Assembly (NCBI GenBank): GCA_026936325.1 | Contig: JAPTHN010000143.1 | Span: forward strand, 310,001 to 374,000 | Origin: Platynereis dumerilii | Taxonomy: Eukaryota > Annelida > Polychaeta > Phyllodocida > Nereididae | Direction of reading: 5' to 3' | DNA length: 64,000 nt | Part shown: piece after piece, positions 45,430 to 55,139 of the stretch | How the letters are laid out: each line of letters begins with the position of its first letter | Numbering within the stretch: position 1 is the first letter of the stretch | The notes under the pieces: model-generated | What the model was told of the DNA's origin: nothing | Seen by the model: only the letters and a program-made list of their open reading frames with translations | Databases searched by the model: none | Made by a program: the position numbers and the translations under genes

Positions 45430-47570
45430 ATCAATAGACACTACCACACTTAAAAATAGTCTCAGGCTAGAAAAGACTTCAGGGAAGCCATGCGTTGTAC
45501 TGCAGTATTAAGCACGGAAGAAGCTTCATTTGCCACACCGAGGTTGACCTGAGCGATCACCTTTTTGTTATTAGCATTATTTAATTATTCGCATTCTTCT
45601 CCTGACTTGAAACTGCTGGCATAAGATGATATTTATACCTCTTGAGACAAAAGCTGCAAATTCATAAAAATAAATATGTATATTTCCAGCCGAAAAAAAA
45701 AAAAGATATCAGAAATCAAGTACCTTTACATCACATAAGTATGTTGATCATTCTGTTTTATTTATTTTTTGCTTGGGTGGTATTTGATATGTGCCAGTGA
45801 AGGGTTTTACGATTTGAAGTGTTTACTCAGAGAAAATATTAAAAGTTTGAAGCTCTGTCCGTAAATTTGATTTTCTGACAAGATCAACCAAACAAATGCT
45901 TTCCGACCATGTGCAATCTAGGAAGTGGTGATTACACATCTAAAAGCCTGTCTAAAAGTTGTAATTCTGATTGGCTAAGTGATTGATTCGTGTCTTAGAA
46001 AAACAATTTATTCATGAATGGATGCACATGCAGTTGTCAGTTTTGCATGCAATAATGGTAATCATTCATATCAATTTTATTAGCTGATATATTAGATTTA
46101 CCCATGATTTGGGGCAGGACTATAATGGGGAATAATTAACCCCCCCCCCCCCCCTGTAGCTGTATGGGTATCTGGCCGCGTGTTGCATGCTGACCATTTG
46201 AAATAGCATTTGAGTGACAATCCAGTAGGTGAGAGGGAAGTGTGTGGATGTTTTTGGCGGGAAGGCAGACAGTGGCGCCAGTCCTAAACGTGAGGAACAG
46301 CGGAACTACGATGGAGATTCATGCGCTCCTGGTGGGGGAAAACAGTAGAGGCAGAAAACGTAAATAAGGGAGCTGTTTCACTGTTATTTGCTGTTATCAG
46401 AAGGACAGGATAGATCAATAAGGATAGGTGGACAGTTTAGGTGAGTGGCATTGCTGGGATAGGAGTTTTTAGCTGTTGCAGTTGTGAGCATGTCAGCCAT
46501 GATTTTTGCATCTTATACCCGGCAGGCATATTTAGAGAACAAATATAGATGCTTGCATGCAAACACATGCAGAAAATAAACATTTGTCTCACATCATTCA
46601 TGAATGAATGTCACATCTCTGCAGCAAACACACATTTCCATTCACCTGTGTGCAGGTAAGCTCTGGCTTGCATATATTTCTATTTCTTTTCAATTTCAAA
46701 TGCTAGAATTTCTTTTGTGTCTTCATTGACTTTTCTTGTGTATGTAGCCAGTTATGTTTAGTTGTTAAATTGTTTCTTGCATCTGATGAGCAAATTTGCA
46801 ATTGCATTTAGATAAACTAAACATGAAAAAAACTACAACAAATATCAAAAATGCTAAATTGAGATATATTGAAACGGAACCCAATATTAAACCCCTGTAT
46901 GGGAACTGTTTTGGGGGTTGATGGGCTGGGGCAAGTTTCGATTCATGCTGTAGCAACAAATGCCGGTTTAGGAGGGTCAGACTTTCAAGGTCATACTACT
47001 GAAACACTTTTTTATGCTAAACATAAAAACATATAACAAATGTCATGACCTCCTATTATGGTAGGATTATTTGGAAAATTCAGTCACCCCGAAGGCCATG
47101 GAAATATACTCAATACATCTCTAGCTTTGCTTGGAAATTGTGGAACATTGTAATCCCCTAGGATATTGACAGCAGCTTAGCCTAGCTGTTGGGAACAGCT
47201 AATCCTGAGATACATTATACTTGGATATTGTTTCAGAAAGTTTCTGAGTATCTAAGTAGATACACACAATCTGTTGGTACTTACCAGTGTCTCATGCATA
47301 CATTGTCAGTTGGACTCAGTGAAATAAGTTGTAATATACCAAATGTCTGGAGGCCCTAGGTACATCTTCTCCATCATCCCTTCCCCTGGGAGAGACATAA
47401 TAGCAGGGTTTGAGATAAGCTGACCATGGGAACCTCACAATCTAGACTACTCACGGTGAAGAACCTTGCCTGAAGGATCAGGTGCACTTGGTCTGGTTGT
47501 GAGTTTGAGGTCCCGGGTTCGACTCCTACTCCTGGAACTAAATTTAGTCCGAGCCCTTGGCAGGACACTC
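45430..47570. repeat. duplicated block D3, left part
   Basis: Begins with the dispersed repeat (GACTTCAGGGAAGCCATGCG) as D1 does, and follows D1 to the SINE head at 47440-47571. A C run lies at 46140-46154. The D1 match resumes at 52175, so the 4.6 kb between is an insertion. Confidence 0.85.
46140..46154. repeat. homopolymer C run
   Basis: About fourteen C residues after AATTAA. Likely length-variable. Confidence 0.95.
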
Positions 47571-47571
47571 A
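47440..47571 (+). mobile_element. SINE, 5' part, interrupted
   Basis: Equivalent to 42690-42800: B box GGTTCGACTCC at 47516-47526, then TCCTGGAACTAAATTTAGTC. The body resumes at about 52190 (TAGATTGTATCCAGTGTCCT). Confidence 0.8.
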
Positions 47572-47583
47572 AATTTCTTCCTG

Positions 47584-47765
47584 CACCTGCATAAAACTGC
47601 AGAATTCTGCAGTTTCCTGCAGAATTCTGCAATTCTTCAGAAAATTCTGCAGTTCTGCAGGAAACTGCAGAATTCTGCAGGAAGCTGCAGAATTCTGCAG
47701 TTCTGCAATAAATTCTGCAGTTCTGCAATAAATTCTGCAGAATTCTGCAGTTCTGCAGCTCCATG
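47584..47765. repeat. CTGCAGAATTCTGCAG palindromic satellite, left block
   Basis: Dense repetition of the 16-bp palindrome and its halves (CTGCAGAATTCTGCAGTTTC, AATAAATTCTGCAGTTCTGC). Every unit carries nested restriction-site-like palindromes. The long frames on both strands here are by-products of the repeat. Confidence 0.95.
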
Positions 47766-47811
47766 AATACCTATACAAGAATGAGGACTGTGAGGAAACA
47801 AGTGGGATCGC

Positions 47812-48177
47812 TAAAATGTCATTTTACAAACTGCTGTATCAAAATAAACTTCCATGGACGTTTTGCCTCTCTGCTCGGCCAATTCTCAACCAAAATTCAT
47901 TCCGAAAAAAGTTTCAGGTACCCTACAACCAGGTCTATTGACTACAGTAGTCAGTCTTTGTCCGTCGTTGTTTCTTTTTGCCATACGTCACTTTTTTCGG
48001 GCGATCAGTGTGCTCGCGAAAATGTCAATCCACAAACTGCTGACAGTGCTCTGTCAAAATAAACTTCCATGGAAGTTTTGCCTCTCTGCTCGGTCAATTC
48101 TCAACCAAATTTCATTCCGAAAAAAGTTTCAGGTACTCTGCAACCAGGTCTATTTAAACAGCAGTCAGTCTTTGCCC
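47812..48177. repeat. ~210-bp tandem repeat, first units
   Basis: Unit phrases: AAAATGTCATTTTACAAACT, CAAAATAAACTTCCATGGAC, TTCTCAACCAAAATTCATTC, AGTCAGTCTTTGTCC, TTTCTTTTTGCC. Unit 1 is 47812-48018. Unit 2 starts at 48019 and is cut by the LINE at about 48178. Confidence 0.9.
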
Positions 48178-50473
48178 CAGCCCACGCTATATTGCCTATA
48201 AAAACTTTGCAAAGGTTTATCAGAAAACCATTCGTTTGGCTAAAATGAATCACTGGATGTCTAAATTTGAAGAATGTAAAAATGATATGAAAGCCACTTG
48301 GAAAAATTTAAATACTATTCTGAACAGATCCAAGGGTAAAGACACGTTTCCAAGTAGCTTTTTGTCCAAAGGGGAAGAAATTTCTGACAACAAGGTGATT
48401 GCTAACCATTTTAATAACTTCTATGCCAATATAGGTCCATCACTTGCTGAGGCTATCAAATCAAATAAATCTTCTACAGCGAAAGATTATCTAAAAAATC
48501 ATAACTTTCAATGCAGTCTATTCCTATTGCCAACAACAGAAGCTGAAGTTTTCAATATCATAAATCGTATGAAACCAAAATTGAGCTCAGGTTTGGATGA
48601 CATCAGTCCAAAGTTATTGAAGAAAACGTTTATGAGTATTATCAAACCCATGGTCCACATAGCAAATTGTTCCATGGAAATGGGTATATTTCCTTCCAAC
48701 ATGAAAGTAGCTAAGGTCATCCCTATCTTTAAAAAAGGCGATGCTCGTCATCTTGTCAACTATCGTCCAATTTCCCTCCTACCGGTCTTCTCTAAGGTGC
48801 TTGAACGTCTTTTATATAACAGACTTTATGATTTTCTGATTAAAAATGAAATACTATCCACCAGTCAGTATGGTTTTCGGAAAAACAGATCAACAGAATT
48901 GGCAGTGCTTGAGATGCAAGACAGGATAATATACAATATGTCAAACAAACTACTCAGCATTGGAGTGTTTCTGGACCTGTCTAAGGCCTTTGATACCATT
49001 GATCATTCTAACTTACTTATGAAGTTAGAACACTACGGAGTTCGTGGTATTTCTCTAAACTTGTTCCGCAGCTACCTTTCAGACCGGTTCCAATATACAG
49101 AGTACAAAACGTCTTTATCAGACAAAGTGCCTGTCACCTATGGAGTCCCCCAGGGCTCAATCCTGGGACCCCTCTTATTCATTATTTTTGTGAATGATAT
49201 TATCAAAGTCTGTGAAAATTGCGTGTGTTTACTATTTGCCGATGATACAAATCTGCTCTTCTCTGACGTAAGCCTTCAAACTTTAGAAGGCAAAGTAAAT
49301 GAAACTTTAACAAAAATTACAGATTGGTTCAATGTAAATAAGCTCTCACTTAATGTTGAAAAAACACATTATGTGATTTTCCATCTTCCAAAGATGAAAT
49401 TAGCAAGCAACAACCTTGTAATAAAAATTAATAACAAGCCGCTAAGCAGAGAAACCTCATCAAAATTTTTGGGGATCCAGATAGATGAAAACCTTAGTTG
49501 GCTTAAACATATAGATGTTTTATCATCAAAGGTGCTAAAGGTAATTGGAATTCTTTACAGACTCAAAAATAAATTGCCCTCTAAATTGCTGCGGACAATC
49601 TATCACTCTCTAATTCTACCACACCTAACATACTGCATTACAGTTTGGGGAAACTGTGGATCAAGGGCACGGACACGTCTAGAAACACTCCAAAAGAAAG
49701 CCATCCGTCTCGCTTCCAAAGTCAAGTACAACAGTCATTGTGGACCCCTGTTTAAAAAGTATGATTTGCTTTCTTTAGCTGACTTGTTTAACTTAAACTG
49801 TTGCAAAATGTACATAAATCATCAGAGGAAAATCTTACCTCGCTATTTCAATGACCAGCTGAACCTGGTATCGGATATCCACAGCCATGCCACCCGTCAA
49901 CAAAACAATGCACACATCCCTAATGTCAAACTCCAGATCCAGAGCCAAAATTTCAATCAAAAAATATCTAAAGCATGGAACAAAATTCCGACCTCTTTAA
50001 GGCCTTCCTCAAACATTTCTGCAAAATCCTCTGTCAAAGCATTAAAAAGATACTATGTGTCACTATATCCCACATCATGCTCTGTAATTAACTGTTTTAT
50101 TTGTAACAGACATTGAAAGTAATGTTCATTCCATTCTTGACATTGTATCATCTACAACTCTTTCCATCTCATTCCCATTAAACATTCTCTTTTCCACTGC
50201 ATAAATGTACCTAATGCATTGATCTTTTTTCCCTGTATTTCACCATAATTCCTTTTTATTTATATATTTTCCTTATTATATCACTATTTTAATTTATTAG
50301 TTTTTTTTTTCAAATGCTAAAATAACTTACCTTTGCTTTACTATTGCTATTATAAATGTATTTTATTTTTTTCTAATGATAACTGAGGTAATTACGACAC
50401 GGGCTGACCAGCCTTTGTAATTTTCCGCAAGTATGAAATATCTGATACTTGAAAATAAAATCTACCTACCTAC
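48178..50473 (+). mobile_element. 5'-truncated jockey/CR1-like LINE
   Basis: A LINE missing its endonuclease. Its left junction falls inside a ~210-bp tandem repeat unit (CAGCAGTCAGTCTTTG then LINE) and its right junction returns to the same unit (CGTTGTTTCTTTTTGCC). Units 1 and 3 show the uninterrupted site (AGTCTTTGTCCGTCGTTG and AGTCTTTGTCCTTCGTTG). The 3' UTR ends GATACTTGAAAATAAAATC and then CTACCTACCTACC, a short tandem tail. The intact reading frame suggests a recent insertion. Confidence 0.9.
48185..50116 (+). CDS. LINE ORF2, reverse transcriptase (5'-truncated)
   Basis: The frame is open from the truncation point. No initiation codon belongs to it: the first recognisable residues (RYIAYKNFAKVYQK) are the endonuclease-RT linker. 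Numbering from the TTG codon at 48236: SSGLDDISPKLL at 118-129, NYRPISLLPVFSK at 175-187, GFRKNRST at 213-220, FLDLSKAFDTIDH at 245-257 (first catalytic Asp), GVPQGSILGPLLF at 303-315, FADDTNLLFS at 334-343 (catalytic Asp pair), SKFLGIQID near 400, and a Cys-containing C terminus (CSVINCFICNRH). No frameshift or internal stop over 626 codons, but without an endonuclease or ORF1 it cannot move on its own. It is a different lineage from the LINE at 3551-8880. Confidence 0.93.
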   Translation, partial: RYIAYKNFAKVYQKTIRLAKMNHWMSKFEECKNDMKATWKNLNTILNRSKGKDTFPSSFLSKGEEISDNKVIANHFNNFYANIGPSLAEAIKSNKSSTAKDYLKNHNFQCSLFLLPTTEAEVFNIINRMKPKLSSGLDDISPKLLKKTFMSIIKPMVHIANCSMEMGIFPSNMKVAKVIPIFKKGDARHLVNYRPISLLPVFSKVLERLLYNRLYDFLIKNEILSTSQYGFRKNRSTELAVLEMQDRIIYNMSNKLLSIGVFLDLSKAFDTIDHSNLLMKLEHYGVRGISLNLFRSYLSDRFQYTEYKTSLSDKVPVTYGVPQGSILGPLLFIIFVNDIIKVCENCVCLLFADDTNLLFSDVSLQTLEGKVNETLTKITDWFNVNKLSLNVEKTHYVIFHLPKMKLASNNLVIKINNKPLSRETSSKFLGIQIDENLSWLKHIDVLSSKVLKVIGILYRLKNKLPSKLLRTIYHSLILPHLTYCITVWGNCGSRARTRLETLQKKAIRLASKVKYNSHCGPLFKKYDLLSLADLFNLNCCKMYINHQRKILPRYFNDQLNLVSDIHSHATRQQNNAHIPNVKLQIQSQNFNQKISKAWNKIPTSLRPSSNISAKSSVKALKRYYVSLYPTSCSVINCFICNRH

Positions 50474-50770
50474 CATCGTTGTTTCTTTTTGCCGTACGAC
50501 CCGTTTTTCGGCGATCGGTCAGCTCGCAAAAATGTCATTTCATAACCTGCTGACAGTGCTCTATCAAAATAAACTTCCATGGACATTTTTCCTCTCTGCT
50601 CGGTCAATTCTCAACCAAATTTCATTCCGAAAAAAGTTTCAGGTACTCTGCAACCAGGTCTATTTAATACAGCAGTCAGTCTTTGTCCTTCGTTGTTTCT
50701 TTTTGCCGTATGGCACTTTTTTCGGCGATCTGTGTGCTCGCAAAAATGTCATTCCACAAACTGCTACCTG
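50474..50770. repeat. ~210-bp tandem repeat, remaining units
   Basis: 50474-50528 completes unit 2, 50529-50742 is unit 3, and 50743-50770 starts unit 4 (AAAATGTCATTCCACAAACT), which ends at the satellite. Confidence 0.9.
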
Positions 50771-52160
50771 GTAGAACTGCAGAATTTGCTACAGAACTGC
50801 AGAATTCTGCAGCTTCCTGCAGATTTTTTTGAAACTGCAGAATTCTGCAGTTTTTTGTAGAATTCTGCAGCTTTTTGCAGAATTCTGCAGTTTTTGCAGA
50901 ACTGCAGTTTTTTGCAGAACTGCATAAAACCTCCCAGGCTGCATATCTCCTACAGGATTACAGATTTTGCTGCAGAAACTTTTCAGAAACACTGCAATGA
51001 CAGAGGACTACCAAAACCCCGAACCCCAAACCACAACCCCCCAAACCAACCCTCCAAATCAATATTTCCTTGGTAGCGGCAAGCCCGATGTCAAAGAGCT
51101 AGGTCTGAACTGTACAGATGCAATACACTGGAGGAAGTAACATGCAGTTAGCTGCAGAACTGCAGAATTCTGCAGCTTCCTGCAGAGTTTTTTTTGAAAC
51201 TGCAGAATTCTGCAGATTTTTTTGGAACTGCAGAATTCTGCAGTTTTTTGCAGAATTCTGCAGTTGCAGGTTTCTGCAGAATTCTGTAGTTTTCTGCGGA
51301 ATTCTGCAGTTTTTTGCAGAACTGCATAAAACCTCCCAGGCTGCATATCTCCTACAGGATTACAGATTTTGCTGCAGAAACTTTTCAGAAACGCTGCAAT
51401 GACAGAGGACTACCAAAACCCCAACCCCCCAAACCACAACCCCCCAAACCAACCCCCCAAATCAATGTTTCCTTGGTAGCGGCAAGCCCAATGTCAAACA
51501 GGTGTGAACTGTACAGATGCAATACACTGGAGGAAGTAGCAGAGGTTCAGAAATCATGCAGTTAGCTGCAGAACTGCAGAATTCTGCAGCTTCCTGCAGA
51601 GTTTTTTTTTGAAACTGCAGAATTCTGCAGATTTTTTTTGGAACTGCAGAATTCTGCAGTTTTTTTTGCAGAACTGCAGAATTCTGCAGTTTTTTGCAGA
51701 ATTCTGCAGCTTTTTGCAGAGCTGCATAAAACCTCCCAGGCTGCATATATCTACATTAATTACAGATTTTGCTGCAGAAATTTTTCAGAAACGCTGCAGT
51801 GACAGAGGACTACCAAAAACCCCAATCCCTCATACAACAATCCCCCAAACAACGTTTCCTTGGTAGCGGCAAGCCCCATGTCAGAGAGGTCTGAACTTTG
51901 AAGATGCATTGCAATAAACTGCAGGAAGTAACAGAGGTTCAGAAATCATGCAGTTAGCTGCAGAACTGCAGAATTCTGCAACTTCCTGCAGAGTTTTTTT
52001 TGAAACTGCAGAATTCTGCAGATTTTTTTGGAACTGCAGAATTCTGCAGTTTTTTGTAGAATTCTGCAGTTTTTTGCAGAATTCTGCAGCTTTTTGCAGA
52101 ACTGCAGAATTCTGCAGTTTTTGTGCAGAACTGCAGAATTCTGCAGTTTTTTTGCAGAAC
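50771..52160. repeat. palindromic satellite in ~400-bp higher-order units
   Basis: Blocks rich in CTGCAGAATTCTGCAG alternate with a spacer (ACTGCATAAAACCTCCCAGG, ATTTTGCTGCAGAAAC, GACAGAGGACTACCAAAA, TTTCCTTGGTAGCGGCAAGC). Spacers start at 50924, 51321 and 51722, so the unit is about 397-401 bp. T-run lengths vary between palindromes. Frames of the LQNSAVLQ type on both strands are products of the repeat. Confidence 0.95.
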
Positions 52161-52174
52161 TGCAGGAAGAAATT

Positions 52175-52473
52175 ATATACTCCTCGCCCTTGGGGCATAA
52201 GATTGACGTAGATTGTATCCAGTGTCCTGTGCTGGTGCAACCGAAAGACCCTGGGCATCCCTGAATTAATAGGGTATGTACCAGACTAACGGTCTTCTCA
52301 TCACTCATCATCATACAGTGGTCACCAACATTAGAGAATGCTATGGCATGGGAACCTTGGCTAATGTTCCCCTGGTCTCTGCCCATTGGTGCCATACTAT
52401 GGCTGCCCTGAGCTGTATAATTTTTAAGGCTCGCAACGAATTTCCTGCCTGCATTGCAGTGCATGCCTGATAG
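52175..52473 (+). mobile_element. SINE, 3' part, interrupted again
   Basis: Resumes the SINE: TAGATTGTATCCAGTGTCCT, ACCGAAAGACCCTGGGCATC, CTGAATTAATAGGGTATGTA. It ends GCCTGATAGTA, where D1 reads GACAGATAGTATATGCATTA. The missing tail (ACAAT units) lies beyond the next insert, at 52862-52885. Confidence 0.85.
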
Positions 52474-52475
52474 TA

Positions 52476-52861
52476 CACCATTGCTCATAAATATGGAATA
52501 CTTCAACATTCTCCTTTAAAATTGACAACTTTAGCTACTTCTGTTGGAGCGCATGATGGTCTGATTCAATGGTATCTACTTCCAATGACCAATAAAGGGC
52601 AGAACATGCTGTCATTTGAAATGCATGATGCAGCATTAACCCCAGGAAAAGTTACAGCGGAATGAAATATGGAAATTCAGGGGATTTTTCAGGGTGAGGT
52701 GCTTTCACCCAAAAATTTAAAATTCTTGCAAAAAATGTAGTTAAGACTTTCAAAGATTATATGACCTTTACAATGGACCTTGTTTACATTGACCCTCTGA
52801 AATTTACTTCTATTTGACACTTTTTTTCCAAAAAAGTATTCCATATTTATGAGCAGGAGTG
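52476..52861. mobile_element. 386-bp MITE in the SINE tail, TA target
   Basis: Ends CACCATTGCTCATAAATATGG and CCATATTTATGAGCAGGAGTG form a ~28-bp inverted repeat (AATATGGAATACTT at the inner side), with TA on both sides (52474-52475 and 52862-52863). Non-coding. TA target and TIR length fit a non-autonomous Tc1/mariner-type element. The uninterrupted SINE tail at 43060-43092 is the empty site. Confidence 0.9.
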
Positions 52862-52889
52862 TATATACAATACAATACAATATAATACC

Positions 52890-53400
52890 ATACCTATGGA
52901 ACCCGATATGGTCATGATATAGAAGTAGTATAAATTCTGGCAGATATCACTGGCCGTCCGACCATATTCCAATATGTGTTGTAGAAAATCCTGTTGGCTC
53001 ACATCCTCTTGGATTATAAATCTGTTATAACTTTTTTCTTTCTCCATCACATTTAATCTACTTTCTTCTTTACTAATCTTGGCTTATCTAGACTAATCTG
53101 ACTAATGTTGTTTGATCCTGAGTCGGAAAAAAAAACATGTGAAAACTATCATGTTAACATGGAATGTAGCTGTAGTTTATGTGATGATCACTTGTTTTCA
53201 CATGCTTTCCGCCACTTTTGTACTCGTCTTGTAAATTCCTGACTTCAGCCTGCACAAAAAAACTAGCATTGATTGATGATAGTGATTAATATTGATTAAT
53301 TGCCCTCATTTTCAAAGGGAATCTTGTCCTGGTGCATGGTAATGAATCTGTGTGCAGCTTCCATGGCTCCACCTGAGACTAATTAGAGATTCTTTATTGA
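52890..53400. repeat. duplicated block D3, right part
   Basis: Matches D1 from 43093 on and D2 from 44160 on: GGTCATGATATAGAAGTAGT, ACTTTCTTCTTTACTAATCT, CTAATGTTGTTTGATCCTGA. Confidence 0.85.
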
Positions 53401-53845
53401 AGATATAACGAAGTTTGAACATCATTCACGTAGTACATGTATAAGAGCAAATGAGTTATGAAAATAATGTTCACTGTGTTTTTATGCAAGTGTTAATAAT
53501 TCTCTATCACCTTATACATTTGTTGTATACATGCCGAGAAACATGTGCGATAATATAGTGTTATATATTCCAAGAAGACCATGCAAAAGTTATTTAATAT
53601 TTTTAATTCAGCATTATGAAAATCTACACCTACAATGTTGGGTACTGTTATTGTATTTTCAGTGTGCCACAGAGCTCTTACATATTTATTGCGATTCCCG
53701 TCGGTGGATAAAACTATGTTGTAAAAGGCAATTTTAAAACAATTTAACAGATGCACAATGGAAACTTCTTTCTTATTTCAAATAATACAGTATACATGGG
53801 GGACTCATAAATTCCACCAGATTGTGTACATCTACTAAAATACTC
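53401..53845. other. no recognisable feature
   Basis: The 87-codon minus-strand and 68-codon plus-strand frames overlap each other and have no recognisable domains. Confidence 0.5.
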
Positions 53846-53849
53846 AGAA

Positions 53850-53955
53850 GCTTTCTGAAACAATATCCAGGTATAATGCAGCTGAGGATTACCTGCTCCC
53901 AACAGCTGGGCTAAGCTGCTGTCAGTATCCTAGGGGATTACAATATCCTACAAGG
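53850..53955 (-). repeat. inverted fragment of the D block
   Basis: Reverse complement of the D phrase: CTGAAACAATATCCAGGTAT, GCTCCCAACAGCTGGGCTAA, ATCCTAGGGGATTACAATAT. It faces D3. Confidence 0.8.
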
Positions 53956-54116
53956 TCTGCAATACACTGTTACACCAGCAGGGAAAATTGTATTTTTTTG
54001 TAGCTGAGTACTGCAAATGAGGTGAATATTATTATTTTATTCACATCTATAAATATCACAATTGATGCTTATTTCACAATATTGTAAGTCAAGTGAAAGT
54101 GAAATTTGTCTAGACT

Positions 54117-54445
54117 TACACTGTAAAACCGAAACCGTTGGTTTAACGGCATTACCGGCAGCAAATTAGCAGGTAACTTGCCGTAAAATCAACGGTAATG
54201 CCGTTATTCAATTTACGACAAGTTGCTGTAAATTTAACACTCTCATGCCGTAATTTGATACAGACGGCAAATTACCGTAGCTGTAATTTTATGCTAACGG
54301 CAAATTGCCGTACACTTTGCCTTAACAGTAAGCTGCCGTAAATTACAAATTACGCCGTTACGTCATGTTACGGCAATATTGCCTTAATTTAACTACAAAT
54401 TTTCAAAGCTACTGTAGGGATGACACGAAGATGCCGTAAATTTAA
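54117..54445. mobile_element. CCGTAAATT-rich element, likely MITE
   Basis: Starts ACACTGTAAAACCG and contains more than ten short motifs of the TGCCGTAAATT or AATTACGGCA type in both orientations (TTGCCGTAAAATC, ACGGCAAATTACCGTAG, CGGCAAATTGCCGTA). Elements of this look, with ACTGTAAAA termini, are common non-autonomous DNA repeats in other animals. The right end is uncertain. Confidence 0.55.
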
Positions 54446-55135
54446 TGGGATGTGTGATCAGTACCTTCAATTAAAAAAATTTAAGCATACTACAGATTTT
54501 AATTTCAGTGAAAATCCCTTATGGATTATCAATATGTATATTCATTGCAAGGTAATTCAAATTAATTGGCAGGCTATCCTCACTAATGCTATTGTTCGCT
54601 TGTGATAGCAGTACACCAGATGTCACCCTTGCTCTTTTAGGGAATTACAGTTAATTTCTGCTTTAAGCATTGATCATTTTTAGCCTCATACTTTATTGCA
54701 ACAGTATCATTTGAGAAAGAATCAAGCTTGTCATAACATAAGAACACATTTATTAGCGGATATAAACAAAAAAACAATTATTAAAATTAATTTTAAATTT
54801 TGATTTTATTTCTCATTCATCCAAGAGTCTAAAAGAATATTTATCTAAGTTGAAATTGAAATTTTGTCCATTGGATCTTTCCTGAGTCAAAATGGATTTT
54901 TTTTCTTCTTTTGGTTTGCCTCCAAACTTCGAAGCAACGGATCTCTCTTTTTTGTCGCCTGGTTCCTGAAATGTGCAAACATAATGACAAGTAAATGTAC
55001 AATTTATATGCATGTTGTTTGTCATTCTCAGAAAAGTGACACATTCCTCTTAGGTCAATTTTATAAGAAGGGTTCATAATTGATTATATAATTAGCAGGA
55101 GAGAGTGTGCATGTTAAACCATATAAAAATTTAGT
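54446..55135. other. no recognisable feature
   Basis: A+T-rich DNA without a supported gene. It runs into a GA-rich stretch at about 55140. Confidence 0.5.
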
Positions 55136-55139
55136 ATCA

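Larger units (their letters stand above)
47572..52174. mobile_element. 4.6-kb composite insert bounded by inverted repeats
   Basis: The insert splits a SINE. Its ends are AATTTCTTCCTGCA (47572-47585) and TGCAGGAAGAAATT (52161-52174), a 14-bp perfect inverted repeat. Inside, in order: a palindromic GCAGAATTCTGC satellite, 1.5 units of a ~210-bp tandem repeat, a truncated LINE, the rest of that tandem repeat, and a second palindromic satellite organised in ~400-bp units. No transposase is seen apart from the LINE RT. It may be a single non-autonomous DNA element later hit by a LINE, or a satellite expansion. Confidence is for the structure, not the class. Confidence 0.65.

Noticed and set aside
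47447-52509. Many ELQNSAVLQ-type proteins
   Set aside because: Translations of the CTGCAGAATTCTGCAG satellite in several frames and on both strands.
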